IMG/VR virus record: IMGVR_UViG_3300009506_000077
Location: 1 to 41,705 of that record
Reading direction: 5' to 3' (one strand)
DNA from: a virus
DNA: 41,705 nt
In this document: one piece after another, positions 1-5,920 of the stretch
Position numbering within the stretch: position 1 is the first letter of the stretch
Layout: every line of letters begins with the position of its first letter
Position numbers and translations under genes: made by a program
The notes under the pieces: model-generated
What the model was told of the DNA's origin: nothing
What the model saw: only the letters and a program-made list of their open reading frames with translations
Databases searched by the model: none

Positions 1-144
1 AAACAGCTCGGCGCATCGAATCTCTGAGCAACTATATCCTCTCCCGGGGCCTCCAGAAGAAGTACAAGAGCCACTACCACACTATCCTCACATGGGAAAG
101 GAGCGAACATGGTCAATCCACTTCAGGAAGACAGCCTGCTGGAC
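1..144. repeat. Terminal direct repeat (left copy), circular overlap
   Basis: Bases 1-144 are identical to 41562-41705. A single gene, the replication initiator, reads through the join without a break, so the molecule is either circular or circularly permuted, and the unique length is 41,561 bp. A true short direct terminal repeat, as in T7-like phages, is possible. The repeat lies inside coding sequence, which makes an assembly overlap of a circular or permuted genome more likely. Confidence 0.95.
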
Positions 145-299
145 GAGTATTTTCCGCGCGAGGAAACGGCCATGGACAGCCTAACGGAATCCCTTCAGGC
201 GAGAACTGGAAACCCGAAGACTATTGCGGCCCAGGCACCATCTCAGACAACCCCGTGGCTGGAGAGGTATCGAGCAATCCCGCAACCCCAAGCCCGTGA
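1..299 (+). CDS. Replication initiator (DUF4373/DnaD-like), C-terminal part
   Basis: This is the continuation across the circular join of the gene that starts at 40988. In the frame beginning at base 3 it reads TARRIESLSNYILSRGLQKK and then a YKSHYHTILTW block. That block is the usual C-terminal ending of phage DUF4373 initiators, a conserved Y-K-S-H-Y-x-T-I-L-x-W motif that normally closes the protein. Here the frame stays open for about 60 further codons to a TGA at 297-299. The last 191 bases overlap the next gene, which starts at 109 in another frame. The complete protein would be 290 residues. The tail beyond the motif is polar and Pro/Gly-rich and looks constrained by the overlapping gene. 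Confidence 0.8.
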   Translation, partial: TARRIESLSNYILSRGLQKKYKSHYHTILTWERSEHGQSTSGRQPAGRVFSARGNGHGQPNGIPSGENWKPEDYCGPGTISDNPVAGEVSSNPATPSP

Positions 300-1149
300 C
301 GGTTGCCCGCGATGTGGTGGGACAGGGCGTGAGAGCGTGCGCAATGGCGCAAACACGTACACCCAGCGATGCCGTGCTCCTGGATGCCTGGAGGATGATC
401 GCCAGCGGTACAGCGACGAAGTGATACCGCTCAGGCGAGAGCGTGAGGCGAGATTGGCGCCTAGGATCTACTCATGCCTTCAATGCTATGATGCCGGGTT
501 TGTCTATCCAAGTTTGCCCGATGGCCGCTCAGACCGTTCGCGCATCGTGGTGTGCCCGGCATGTCGGGGAGGTACGATTCAGCCGGTACCACGTGCGCCG
601 GAAGCGCACGTGCAGGCGGAGCGCAAGCGGGCGCCGGAGCAAACCTTCGCCTCATTCCTCCCCAGGCCAGGTACAGAGGCAGCAGTCGCGGCGGCTAAGG
701 CGCTTGCCCATGCCCAGGGCAAGCCGTGGCTCACACTTGTAGGTCCACGCGGTTGCGGCAAAAGCCATCTGGCCCAAGCCATCGTGGGCGAGTGGTGTGC
801 AACGCAAGGGCCAGACGCCGATGCCCACTACCTGTCATGGCCCGACTTCTGGAGGTCTTGCCTTGCGGCCCAAGACGGCCACGAGCAGGCGGCCATGGTA
901 GAGCAAGTCAAAGGCTGGCGGATGGTGGTGCTCGATGAAGTCGCGGACCAGAGCGCGACGCCGGCTAGCCTCAAGGCAATGGAGGAGATCGCAGACTGGC
1001 GCTACCAGGCCGGCGCGCCAACGGTATACATCTCCGATTGGCCGCGCAACCGATGGCCCGCTGGTGCGCTTGTGTCGCGCACGGATGATGTAGCCATGTG
1101 CGCCAACGTGGCGGTCACGGCTGGCAGCTACAGGCTGGTGTCCAGGTGA
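109..1149 (+). CDS. DnaC/IstB-like AAA+ helicase loader with zinc motifs
   Basis: A 346-residue ATPase expected to load the host replicative helicase at the phage origin. A Walker A motif GPRGCGKS lies near residues 212-219 and a Walker B VVLDEV near 272-277. The N-terminal half holds two DnaJ-like Cys clusters: CPRCGG at 66-71 with a second Cys pair in the 80s-90s, and CLQC near 124 with CPACRGG near 150. The ATG at 109 has an AAAGGAG SD seven bases upstream. It overlaps the end of the initiator gene by 191 nt, and an initiator followed by a loader is the standard phage order. Length and motif order fit DnaC-type loaders with an added zinc-binding N-terminus. The ATPase call is firm; the loader role is inferred from context. 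Confidence 0.85.
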   Translation: MVNPLQEDSLLDEYFPREETAMDSLTESLQARTGNPKTIAAQAPSQTTPWLERYRAIPQPQARDGCPRCGGTGRESVRNGANTYTQRCRAPGCLEDDRQRYSDEVIPLRREREARLAPRIYSCLQCYDAGFVYPSLPDGRSDRSRIVVCPACRGGTIQPVPRAPEAHVQAERKRAPEQTFASFLPRPGTEAAVAAAKALAHAQGKPWLTLVGPRGCGKSHLAQAIVGEWCATQGPDADAHYLSWPDFWRSCLAAQDGHEQAAMVEQVKGWRMVVLDEVADQSATPASLKAMEEIADWRYQAGAPTVYISDWPRNRWPAGALVSRTDDVAMCANVAVTAGSYRLVSR

Positions 1150-1206
1150 CACGCCACCAGCATCGGCCCGGCAGGTGACGTTGACCGCGACGGACTACAG
1201 GAGGCG

Positions 1207-1470
1207 ATGAATGTGCACGGCGACCCGGTAGCATGGGCGGAAAAGCAAGAGCTACACCGCTTGTTGATACAGGCGCTAAACATGCTGAGCGAGCCGCAGC
1301 GGTCGGTCATCATGTGGCGGGTAGGATGGTACACAAAACCGCTGAAGCTACGGGAGATAGGCGAGGTCATGGGTCAAAACAAAAACTGGACATCTAACCA
1401 ACTACATAAAGCGCTACGGCGTCTGTGTCATCCACAATACAGCCGTGCGCTAGTGACGTTTCTGGAGTAG
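1207..1470 (+). CDS. Sigma-70 region-4-like helix-turn-helix protein
   Basis: An 87-residue protein. The stretch LSEPQRSVIMWRVGW, then KLREIGEVMG and a helix with NQLHKALRRL, follows the pattern of sigma factor region 4 and related phage HTH proteins (L-x-x-x-x-R-x-V-I then L-x-E-I-G). It probably binds DNA and could act on late transcription; that role is inference. The AGGAGG SD at 1199-1204 is only two bases from the ATG at 1207 but eight bases from an in-frame GTG at 1213, so the true start may be 1213. It sits between the helicase loader and a run of unknown early genes, where phage late regulators often occur. Confidence 0.65.
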   Translation: MNVHGDPVAWAEKQELHRLLIQALNMLSEPQRSVIMWRVGWYTKPLKLREIGEVMGQNKNWTSNQLHKALRRLCHPQYSRALVTFLE

Positions 1471-1490
1471 GAGGGACAGGAGGCGTTAGG

Positions 1491-1799
1491 ATGGAGCAAC
1501 TAGACGCGAGCCGGTATGATGATCTGTTTTACAAGCCAATCAAGCGAATCTGCGATGTGAAGGCAGAATGCCCGCCGAACATAGTCGATGAGATACGAGC
1601 CAGTGGGTCGGTTTCAATTGCGCGAGAGCCGCAGAGCCGGCATGTGCTGGTGCAGACGGAAGATGGGACAGTGTACCGCATTGCTGACTACGTGCTTGTT
1701 GACTCCGAGGCATTGCAGGCGGCATTGTGGCAGGCAAGGGACAAAAGTGGCAGTGTCGCTGCCCGCCAGAATGCCCAGGAATACCGAAAGGGAGAATGA
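1491..1799 (+). CDS. Hypothetical early protein, 102 aa
   Basis: I do not recognise this protein. The ATG at 1491 is chosen because AGGAGG lies seven bases upstream (1478-1483); an earlier in-frame start at 1425 would overlap the previous gene and has no SD. The middle reads SIAREPQSRHVLVQTEDGTV, which looks like a small beta-rich domain. The C-terminal 25 residues are polar (QARDKSGSVAARQNAQEYRK) and probably helical. Its stop is one base before the next ATG, so it is in the same operon. Confidence 0.6.
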   Translation: MEQLDASRYDDLFYKPIKRICDVKAECPPNIVDEIRASGSVSIAREPQSRHVLVQTEDGTVYRIADYVLVDSEALQAALWQARDKSGSVAARQNAQEYRKGE

Positions 1800-1800
1800 G

Positions 1801-2133
1801 ATGGCGACAGTTATAAGCAAGTATGAACGAGAGACGGTAATCACATTCAACGAGGAAGAGCAAATTGCCCACATCTTCACGTATAACAGAGCGTGGCAGC
1901 GGCACCTGGAGGGGCGGATGGGGTTGAAGGCAGACACAGACAATGGGGCGGGAGGCCGTGACTACACGTTGCCGAAAGCGAGGATACGTAAGCCCATGCC
2001 CAAGCGGCCCGGGAAGGTGATGACGGCAGAACAGCGGGCGGTGGTGAGAAAACGGTTTGCGGCGGCGCGCCAGAATGCCAAAATGGGGCAGGTTGGTATA
2101 TCAGGAACAATGAAAACTGGACATGAAAAGTGA
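1801..2133 (+). CDS. Conserved small phage protein, 110 aa
   Basis: The N-terminus has the pattern ETVITFNEEEQIAHIFTYNR, followed by WQRHLE. From memory this resembles a widespread family of small phage early proteins (T-x-I-x-x-N-x-x-E-x-x-A-x-I-Y-T-x-x-x-x-W) of unknown function. The second half is basic (LPKARIRKPMPKRP), then a Lys/Arg/Ala-rich helix, so nucleic-acid binding is possible. The start has GGGAG just upstream. It follows the previous gene by one base. Confidence 0.65.
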   Translation: MATVISKYERETVITFNEEEQIAHIFTYNRAWQRHLEGRMGLKADTDNGAGGRDYTLPKARIRKPMPKRPGKVMTAEQRAVVRKRFAAARQNAKMGQVGISGTMKTGHEK

Positions 2134-2198
2134 AACCCAAGGGATTGGGCAGGGCAGACTCCACTTGACCGTTATTTCAAGGCAGAAATGGGGCAAAC

Positions 2199-2447
2199 AT
2201 GTTCGGATGCAGGAAGGAACAGGAATACAACCAGGAGGAGTCAATACCACAGACCTGCATACTCGACTGTCCGGTATGCCAGCACGAGACGGTGATGCTT
2301 GTGGGTGCGACCGATGGGGAGCGGTACTACGGTATACTGCGGCCATTTTACTTCGGGTTTGAGCATCCGGCGTGGAAGTGCGCCACATGCGGGACGGCGT
2401 TTGTGGAGGAGACCAGGCTTGTGAAGCTGGAGGTCAAGCATGACTGA
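2199..2447 (+). CDS. Zinc-ribbon protein, 82 aa
   Basis: Two Cys pairs, CPVC near residue 24 and CATC near residue 61, make a four-Cys zinc ribbon with a beta hairpin between them. The function is unknown; such phage ribbons often contact nucleic acid or host polymerase. There is no strong SD before the ATG at 2199. It overlaps the next gene by 8 nt (2440-2447). The 65 bases between the previous gene and this one hold nothing I can identify. Confidence 0.6.
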   Translation: MFGCRKEQEYNQEESIPQTCILDCPVCQHETVMLVGATDGERYYGILRPFYFGFEHPAWKCATCGTAFVEETRLVKLEVKHD

Positions 2448-2979
2448 CTTGAAGGCAGGCGATTGGGTGACGCTACGCCGGGGGGCGTGGTCGAAGGTTT
2501 GCAGGTTGCACCGGGTGAACATACCAACAACCGACATCTGGATAGCTGAACGCGGGGATGGCTCAGGCTATGGGATATACGAGAGTGAGGTCATAGCGCG
2601 CTGGTTCAACGATGTGGACGGGACGGTGTACGGCGACGACGGTCACGGGATACCTCCGGGCATGACGTGGCATGACCTGGCTGAGTACCTAGTGCGGCTG
2701 GATGCCATCAATGTCATGGCCTCCGCCACGCGACCCGATGGATTACGAGTTCTGGTGAAGAAAGGGGGTGAGAGCGTGATTACCTGTCCAGACTGCGGAC
2801 AGGAGTACGACCCACATAGGCGGCACTTCTGTCCCAGCAAGGTTATGCCAAACCGGGGGCACCGCCCGGGGAAACAAACGTTGGCGCGTGAGAGGTTCCC
2901 ATTCGCAGTCGAGGTTATTGACGCGTGCGACCACGAGAAGATTGAGCGCATAAAGGCTGAAATCGAAAAGGAGGGATAA
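2440..2979 (+). CDS. Hypothetical protein with zinc motif, 179 aa
   Basis: The N-terminal ~50 residues (LKAGDWVTLRRGAWSKVCRL) look like a small beta-barrel. The middle has an acidic stretch and a helix MTWHDLAEYLVRLD. Near residue 115 is CPDCGQEYDPHRRHFC, a Cys-Cys/His-Cys zinc-binding knuckle, and the end is basic-helical. I do not recognise the family as a whole. It starts inside the previous gene and ends next to an AAGGAGG that serves the following gene. Confidence 0.55.
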   Translation: MTDLKAGDWVTLRRGAWSKVCRLHRVNIPTTDIWIAERGDGSGYGIYESEVIARWFNDVDGTVYGDDGHGIPPGMTWHDLAEYLVRLDAINVMASATRPDGLRVLVKKGGESVITCPDCGQEYDPHRRHFCPSKVMPNRGHRPGKQTLARERFPFAVEVIDACDHEKIERIKAEIEKEG

Positions 2980-3007
2980 CATAGACACGTCGAACGAGTA
3001 CATCAAC

Positions 3008-3478
3008 ATGTGCCTGACAGCACGAGAGGTTCAGGTTGACCACAAGTGGGCAGAGGGAGATTGGTTTTGGGATGGGGCTCAGGTCAAGTGCATCGGGAGC
3101 GACCTGTTCGGTGTTGTGGAGTACGCAGAGAGACCGTTAAGCGAGGTACGTGTTCCCCTGCTGCCACGTCTCACTGCCATGGAACTTGACCCGCAGGACA
3201 GGGTGACGGTACCGGACTTCGATGTGCTGACATTTCAGCGGTTTGAGTACGGGAGAGTGACCTGGCTTCCCAGGCAGGACCAGTTACAGACCATGGTGAA
3301 TGGGGCCGCGATAAGCGCAAGGGAACTAGGCTGGTGGTTCGGCAACTGGTGTGATCGAGATGGAGACCCATCTGTCGGTATGGATGAACTATGGCTTTCC
3401 TACGTAATGCACGAGAAGTATGGCAAGCGATGGAACGGTGACAACTGGATTAGCGAAAAAAAGGGAGACGAAAGGTGA
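3008..3478 (+). CDS. Conserved phage protein, 156 aa, probable non-ATG start at 2981
   Basis: From ATG 3008 the product begins MCLTAREVQ. The frame is open upstream and reads IDTSNEYINMCLTAREVQ from an ATA codon at 2981. That is the N-terminus I would expect for a common phage family (D-T-x-x-E-Y-I-x-M-C-x-x-A-x-E-I-Q). An AAGGAGG at 2968-2974 lies six bases before the ATA, while the ATG at 3008 has no SD. The gene therefore probably starts at 2981, giving 165 aa, through ATA initiation, a mutated start codon or a base error. The rest is Trp-rich (WAEGDWFWD, WWFGNWCDRDGD). Function unknown. It overlaps the next gene by GTGA. Confidence 0.65.
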   Translation: MCLTAREVQVDHKWAEGDWFWDGAQVKCIGSDLFGVVEYAERPLSEVRVPLLPRLTAMELDPQDRVTVPDFDVLTFQRFEYGRVTWLPRQDQLQTMVNGAAISARELGWWFGNWCDRDGDPSVGMDELWLSYVMHEKYGKRWNGDNWISEKKGDER

Positions 3479-3879
3479 AACGGATACTGGCGGTCTTGGC
3501 GGTTCTGGCAATTCTGGCGGGAGCTTTTTTGATGCCGGCTCAGGGCGTGCAGGCGGCGCCGGGGATGAAGGTCTCTATCGTGACCACGTACACGCACAGC
3601 CTCACGCCCGGACAGGACTTTTTCATCTGGGCGACGGTGACACAGGGCAAGCAACCGGTTCCCGGGGTTGTGGTGCATAAGTACGCTTACCAGCTTGACG
3701 CGGCATGGACCAACTGGAACACGGCCATAACTGACGAGAATGGCATGGTGTTCTTCACACTGCATGTGGGGCAGAGTACCGGCTGGTGGTGGGTGCGAAT
3801 CTACCTGTACCCACTGGATGGGGGTGCGTGCGATCTCGTCAGATACCAGGTGCGCATACCACGCGGCGGAAAGCAGTAG
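3475..3879 (+). CDS. Secreted Ig-like beta-sandwich protein
   Basis: A 134-residue protein with a clear signal peptide: MKRILAV, a hydrophobic core LAVLAILAGAFLM, then a likely cleavage site after AQGVQA near residue 27. The mature part reads like a bacterial Ig-like/Big-1-type domain: TPGQDFFIWATVTQGKQPVP and a GVVV strand, then TDENGMVFFTL, and a final aromatic-rich strand. GTG start at 3475, overlapping the previous stop. It would be exported from the infected cell or placed at its surface. A secreted beta domain in the early operon suggests surface modification or superinfection control, but the function is unknown. Confidence 0.65.
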   Translation: MKRILAVLAVLAILAGAFLMPAQGVQAAPGMKVSIVTTYTHSLTPGQDFFIWATVTQGKQPVPGVVVHKYAYQLDAAWTNWNTAITDENGMVFFTLHVGQSTGWWWVRIYLYPLDGGACDLVRYQVRIPRGGKQ

Positions 3880-3886
3880 GGGGGCC

Positions 3887-4111
3887 GTGGAGACCTATGC
3901 CACCACCGACCTGACATTGGCGGCCTTCCTGATGTGCAGGGGTGCGATGGTGCTGGGTGTGACGGGGCCGGTCTACAAGAGGACGATTGAGCTTGGGCCT
4001 GTGGTGGGGGATGACATATTTCGGTACATGACCGGGGAGGCCATGGTCAACGTGCGGATGATGGACAGGGCCAGACAGAACGTCATGCAGAGGGTGAGGA
4101 GTTTGGCATGA
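3887..4111 (+). CDS. DUF5659-like small protein
   Basis: A 74-residue protein starting at GTG 3887 behind a G-rich SD. The start ETYATTDLTLAAFLMCRGAM and the end MDRARQNVMQRVRSL match the DUF5659 pattern (T-D-L-x-L-A-A-F-L-x-x-x-G, a central beta strand, a helix after V-x-V/L). The biochemical role of the family is unknown; it is common in phages and plasmids. It overlaps the next gene by ATGA. A longer frame from 3740 would run through the previous gene and is not favoured. Confidence 0.6.
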   Translation: METYATTDLTLAAFLMCRGAMVLGVTGPVYKRTIELGPVVGDDIFRYMTGEAMVNVRMMDRARQNVMQRVRSLA

Positions 4112-4335
4112 AAGCGACACCCGATGACTTCGCCGAACTACAGGGAATATTCCAGTTGGCTGCCGATAACGCTGTTAGCCTGTGTCTTAGCTATCACGAA
4201 TGCTGTGACGAGTGGTCGTGGCAGGTTATGTCTCCGGCGCCCGCCGAAGAATACGAGACCGACTGGGTTACCCTTGCATACGTCAACGAGGACATCAAGA
4301 AATGGTTGAACTCACTAGCAGATGGGAAGCCATGA
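4108..4335 (+). CDS. Hypothetical protein, 75 aa
   Basis: An acidic small protein (about 15 Asp/Glu) with an N-terminal helix (DFAELQGIFQLAADNAV) and a Trp-containing beta stretch. It is translationally coupled on both sides by ATGA overlaps (4108-4111 and 4332-4335) and has GAGG upstream. I recognise no family. Confidence 0.55.
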   Translation: MKATPDDFAELQGIFQLAADNAVSLCLSYHECCDEWSWQVMSPAPAEEYETDWVTLAYVNEDIKKWLNSLADGKP

Positions 4336-4535
4336 CTGCCGACCGTTCAGGACAACTAGCTGACCACTGCACCTGCAAGTTCGGGGCAGATGGGAGGATT
4401 GTAAGTCTCTGCGGATATTGCAGGGACCGCAAGGACCGGGAACGATTCGTGCCGTACTTCAATGTCCACGTAGAGCCTCGTGGCAGGAACTCGGCTATTA
4501 TTACCCGAACACAGCGTACATATGATGGTGGCTAA
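4332..4535 (+). CDS. Small Cys-rich protein, 67 aa
   Basis: The start at 4332 is picked because it overlaps the previous stop as ATGA; the same frame is open upstream but lies inside the preceding gene. Cys pairs CTC near 14-16 and CGYC near 28-31 form a compact zinc knuckle, followed by KDRERFVPYFNVHVEPRG. Last gene of the rightward early run; a promoter follows two bases after its stop. Function unknown. Confidence 0.55.
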   Translation: MTADRSGQLADHCTCKFGADGRIVSLCGYCRDRKDRERFVPYFNVHVEPRGRNSAIITRTQRTYDGG

Positions 4536-4536
4536 C

Positions 4537-4565
4537 TTGACAGAATGGTCATTTTGTGGTAATGT
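4537..4565 (+). promoter_or_regulatory. Candidate late promoter (TTGACA-17-TAATGT)
   Basis: TTGACA at 4537-4542, a 17-bp spacer, then TAATGT at 4560-4565. The -35 is a perfect consensus and the -10 is weak. It begins right after the last early gene and lies before the packaging and structural genes, so it is the natural late promoter. The other three promoters found in this genome share the same TTGACA and 17-bp spacing. Confidence 0.65.
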
Positions 4566-4606
4566 AACGAGACAAATGCGTTTCATCTAGGGACAATAAG
4601 AGCGAG

Positions 4607-4653
4607 AGCGGGCGCGGCCCTACGCCCAGGGCCAGCAACCGCTTTTGCTTTTT
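4607..4653 (+). terminator. Intrinsic terminator-like hairpin in the late leader
   Basis: An outer stem AGCGG (4607-4611)/CCGCT (4639-4643) encloses a perfect 6-bp stem GGCCCT (4616-4621)/AGGGCC (4628-4633) with a 6-nt loop. It is followed by TTTGCTTTTT on the + strand, a U-rich tract. It lies about 40 bases after the expected start of the 4537-4565 promoter and before the next gene, so it may attenuate late transcription. Confidence 0.55.
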
Positions 4654-4666
4654 GTGAGGCCGGTCA

Positions 4667-4870
4667 GTGACGGTATATGTCAAGGCCGGCCTTTTCATTT
4701 GCGCCTCGTGCGGCATTATCACACTTGACTCTGACAAGCCGTGTCAGTGCGGAAATGCTACCTTCTGTGATTTCCTGGTGCCTGCTGAAGACCCTGTTGG
4801 CTACGACACGGGAGCGGGCACGGGTGTTTCCAATTCCTACTATGGGCCTACCCCGTTTGATGCGGGTTGA
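4667..4870 (+). CDS. Small zinc-ribbon protein, 67 aa
   Basis: GTG start at 4667 with GAGG eight bases upstream. The Cys pattern CASCG (near 12-16), then CQCG (near 27-30) and a further Cys, looks like a rubredoxin-type or zinc-ribbon knuckle. The C-terminal 25 residues are Gly/Tyr-rich and probably disordered. First gene after the terminator-like hairpin. An ATG at 4677 in another frame gives an Arg/Pro-rich product and is less credible. Confidence 0.45.
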   Translation: MTVYVKAGLFICASCGIITLDSDKPCQCGNATFCDFLVPAEDPVGYDTGAGTGVSNSYYGPTPFDAG

Positions 4871-4876
4871 AGGGCT

Positions 4877-4908
4877 GTGGGCACATGGGGGCTTATGCCC
4901 CCGCCCAC
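4877..4908 (+). other. Stable intergenic RNA hairpin
   Basis: GTGGGC (4877-4882), a four-base bulge, GGGGGC (4887-4892), a TTAT loop, GCCCCC (4897-4902) and GCCCAC (4903-4908): twelve strong base pairs with one bulge. No U-tract follows (AATAAGCC), so it is not a classical terminator. It may be an mRNA-processing or stability element between two small late genes. Confidence 0.5.
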
Positions 4909-4932
4909 AATAAGCCACCGGGAGCATGAAGG

Positions 4933-5082
4933 ATGAGTCCGTTGACAGCCAAAGGCCGCAAGATAAAGCGGGCGATGCGTAAGGAGTACGGGAAGGAACG
5001 CGGTGACAGAGTGTTCTACGCATCGCAGAACAAAGGGACCATCAAGGGGACGCACAAGACGAAGAAGCGGGGAAAGAAGTGA
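4933..5082 (+). CDS. Very basic 49-aa conserved phage miniprotein
   Basis: The product begins MSPLTAKGRKIKRAMRKEYG, continues with DRVFYASQNKGTIKG and ends in a Lys-rich tail. This matches a familiar phage miniprotein pattern (L-T-x-K-G-x-K-I-x-x-A-M-x-x-x-Y-G, then V-F-Y-A-S-x-N-K-G-x-I-x-G) that often lies near terminase genes. About 40 percent of residues are Lys or Arg, so nucleic-acid binding is likely. AAGG lies just before the ATG, and the stop overlaps the next GTG (GTGA). Confidence 0.7.
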   Translation: MSPLTAKGRKIKRAMRKEYGKERGDRVFYASQNKGTIKGTHKTKKRGKK

Positions 5083-5414
5083 AGGAATCCAAGCGCCTCA
5101 AGATATTCCGGCGTGAGTTCGAGCGGCGTCAGAAGCAGTTCGGACTCTGTGGTTATCAGGTCTTCTTCGAGGAAAAGAAACTTGAGGACTGTTTCGCCAA
5201 CATCACCCAGAATCATGGAGACATGGTAGCAACTGCCCGCGTGAATAGCGACCCTCACGGTGACCGAAAACCCATTGAGAGCGCCAAGCACGAGGCGATC
5301 CACCTGCTCATAGGCAAGTTAGAGTATCTTGCCAAACGGCGGTACGTGTCTGAGGACGAAATCTATACCTGCGCCGAGGAACTGACCGTCAAGCTGATGG
5401 GGTTGATACCATGA
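5079..5414 (+). CDS. HExxH putative metallopeptidase-like protein
   Basis: A 111-residue protein with HEAIH at 71-75, the zinc-binding HExxH signature, inside a helix KHEAIHLLIGKLEYLAKRRY. It is followed by an acidic helix EDEIYTCAEELTVKL that could supply the third ligand (Glu). This is the layout of small phage zincin-like proteins of unknown substrate. GTG start overlapping the previous stop; four-base overlap with the terminase small subunit. A structural rather than catalytic role cannot be excluded. Confidence 0.6.
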   Translation: MKESKRLKIFRREFERRQKQFGLCGYQVFFEEKKLEDCFANITQNHGDMVATARVNSDPHGDRKPIESAKHEAIHLLIGKLEYLAKRRYVSEDEIYTCAEELTVKLMGLIP

Positions 5415-5920
5415 CACGCGGCAATGGCATGGCGGCGGCCCGGGCCGCTTGGAAGCACGGCAAGCCAAAGGGCCGACCCACGGATGCGGTACTGGCGGAT
5501 TGGCGCCGCAAGGTCATGGAGGGTATGGTCAAGCTACAGAGCCGGGAGGAGATTGCGCTGGCCGTTGGGTGTAGCGTGGCCTTCGTCGCCAAGCAAGAGC
5601 GCGGAATCCTCAAGGATTGGGCCTATCTCGACCGGGACAGGACCGAGGAGCAAAGAGCCAAGCAACTGAGGGGTCTTGAGTGGGCGCTATCTGAACTGGT
5701 CAAGCAAAGGCGTGATGGTGACGTGACCATCGGACTTCTTGCTGAACTACGCAACAATATCATGGACCAGGCGAAGCTCACCGGGACTATCGCTGTTCCT
5801 CCCCCGGTCACCAACATCAACAATCAGAACGGGCCGGTGACATTTAACTACATCAACCGACTTCCAGAACCGGCAACATGGCAGGAGGTACAGCCATCGG
5901 CGCTGATAGAAGGGAAGTAG
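5411..5920 (+). CDS. terS: Terminase small subunit
   Basis: A 169-residue protein directly before and overlapping the terminase large subunit. The N-terminus is basic (AAARAAWKHGKPKGRPTD). An HTH-like segment SREEIALAVGCSVAFVAKQE at about 44-63 fits the DNA-binding domain of small terminases. A long helix (TEEQRAKQLRGLEWALSELV) suits the oligomerisation core, and a Pro/Asn-rich C-terminal tail could contact TerL. Role: recognises phage DNA and positions the packaging motor. The call rests on position plus layout. Confidence 0.75.
   Translation: MTRGNGMAAARAAWKHGKPKGRPTDAVLADWRRKVMEGMVKLQSREEIALAVGCSVAFVAKQERGILKDWAYLDRDRTEEQRAKQLRGLEWALSELVKQRRDGDVTIGLLAELRNNIMDQAKLTGTIAVPPPVTNINNQNGPVTFNYINRLPEPATWQEVQPSALIEGK

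Noticed and set aside
2123-2362. 79-codon + ORF overlapping the zinc ribbon at 2199
   Set aside because: The alternative frame has intact Cys pairs and couples with the next gene; this one does not look like protein.
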